Below, one piece after another: positions 62,623-62,730 of a stretch of 62,730 nt of DNA. A model generated the notes under the pieces. The model had not been told where the DNA came from and did no database searches. It saw only the letters and a list, made by a program, of their open reading frames with translations. This DNA is from an uncultured Lachnospira sp. GTDB taxonomy: Bacteria; Bacillota; Clostridia; Lachnospirales; Lachnospiraceae. Each line of letters starts with the position of its first letter. Within the stretch, counting starts at the first letter, position 1. The stretch covers positions 56,758 through 119,487 of the forward strand of contig CAJUBU010000012.1 in the NCBI GenBank assembly GCA_910585095.1, read 5' to 3'. A program made the translations under genes and the position numbers.

Positions 62623-62730
62623 TGATTTATCAATCAAATTTTTAGTAAATAAAATGCAAATGGGTAATTTCTATATAAAATATATTTTTAAAAATATTTA
62701 AATATAAATAGTGAATATCATCAGGAAAAA

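Noticed and set aside
1..62730. tRNA, rRNA, riboswitch or T-box elements
   Set aside because: No cloverleaf, rRNA segment, T-box (AGGGTGGNACCGCG) or recognisable riboswitch core was found by reading both strands. Divergent ones could be missed without a covariance search.

Overview
The window is AT-rich (about one third G+C by eye), densely coding and almost entirely on the + strand. Gene content points to an anaerobic, low-GC Clostridia member, most likely Lachnospiraceae or a close relative. The supporting signs are ispH directly followed by rpsA, ylmH, a MoxR/DUF58/transglutaminase operon, ATP-type PEP carboxykinase, an HPr-like protein without the active histidine, a dockerin-bearing BspA-type leucine-rich-repeat protein, and a bacteriohemerythrin. 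I see no tRNA, rRNA, CRISPR array or intact insertion sequence.

Layout. 1-3.5 kb: [NiFe]-hydrogenase maturation genes hypF (3' part only, with an in-frame stop at its visible start), hypC, hypD, hypE. 3.7-4.9 kb: fucO-type lactaldehyde reductase with its own promoter and terminator. 5.1-5.6 kb: an unrecognised gene. 5.8-9.4 kb: YtrA-type GntR repressor plus ABC ATPase and permease, with an operator matching the YtrA consensus. 9.4-10.2 kb: hicAB toxin-antitoxin. 10.3-15.8 kb: two-component system plus FtsX-type ABC exporter (antibiotic-detoxification style). 15.8-18.3 kb: a possible small RNA, a DUF4097 lipoprotein and a cysteine synthase. 18.5-23.5 kb: a giant J-domain/TPR protein with an HscC-type Hsp70. 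23.5-25.9 kb: araD and an FGGY sugar kinase. 26-28.8 kb: a ThyX-like orphan and an EAL phosphodiesterase. 28.8-32.9 kb: flavoprotein, cmk, ispH, rpsA.

33-35.7 kb: a small operon of DUF134-NifX fusion, bacteriohemerythrin, SprA-like metalloprotease and Fic protein. 36-38.2 kb: ylmH (- strand) and a DUF362 ferredoxin-like protein. 38.2-43.9 kb: a sigma-70-like protein without promoter-recognition regions, then MoxR, DUF58 and transglutaminase-like genes. 43.9-46 kb: pckA followed by a 6S RNA. 46-49 kb: SpoIID/LytB protein tail-to-tail with a BrkB/YihY membrane protein. 49.3-50 kb: a HigBA-type toxin-antitoxin with a textbook promoter and embedded palindromic operator. 50.5-54.7 kb: the BspA-like dockerin protein, whose signal peptide is separated from its body by a frameshift at a run of six G. 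54.9-62.1 kb: housekeeping genes scpA, scpB, M18 aminopeptidase, prmA, rsmE, iscS-type desulfurase, thiI. 62.3-62.6 kb: an HPr-like gene on the - strand.

Between genes there are three small interspersed repeat families. Family A has five copies of a 22-25 bp hairpin with consensus AAGYRGATTGYRAATATCCGCTT. Family B has four copies of TTAGTGTGAAAAAT, each just upstream of a gene start. The third is a terminator-like hairpin ending in GGGGTATTTGATT, in two copies. The most unusual observations are the possible phase-variable G6 tract, the repeat families, the J-TPR/HscC pair with a degenerate HPD motif, the sigma-like protein, and the ThyX-like orphan.
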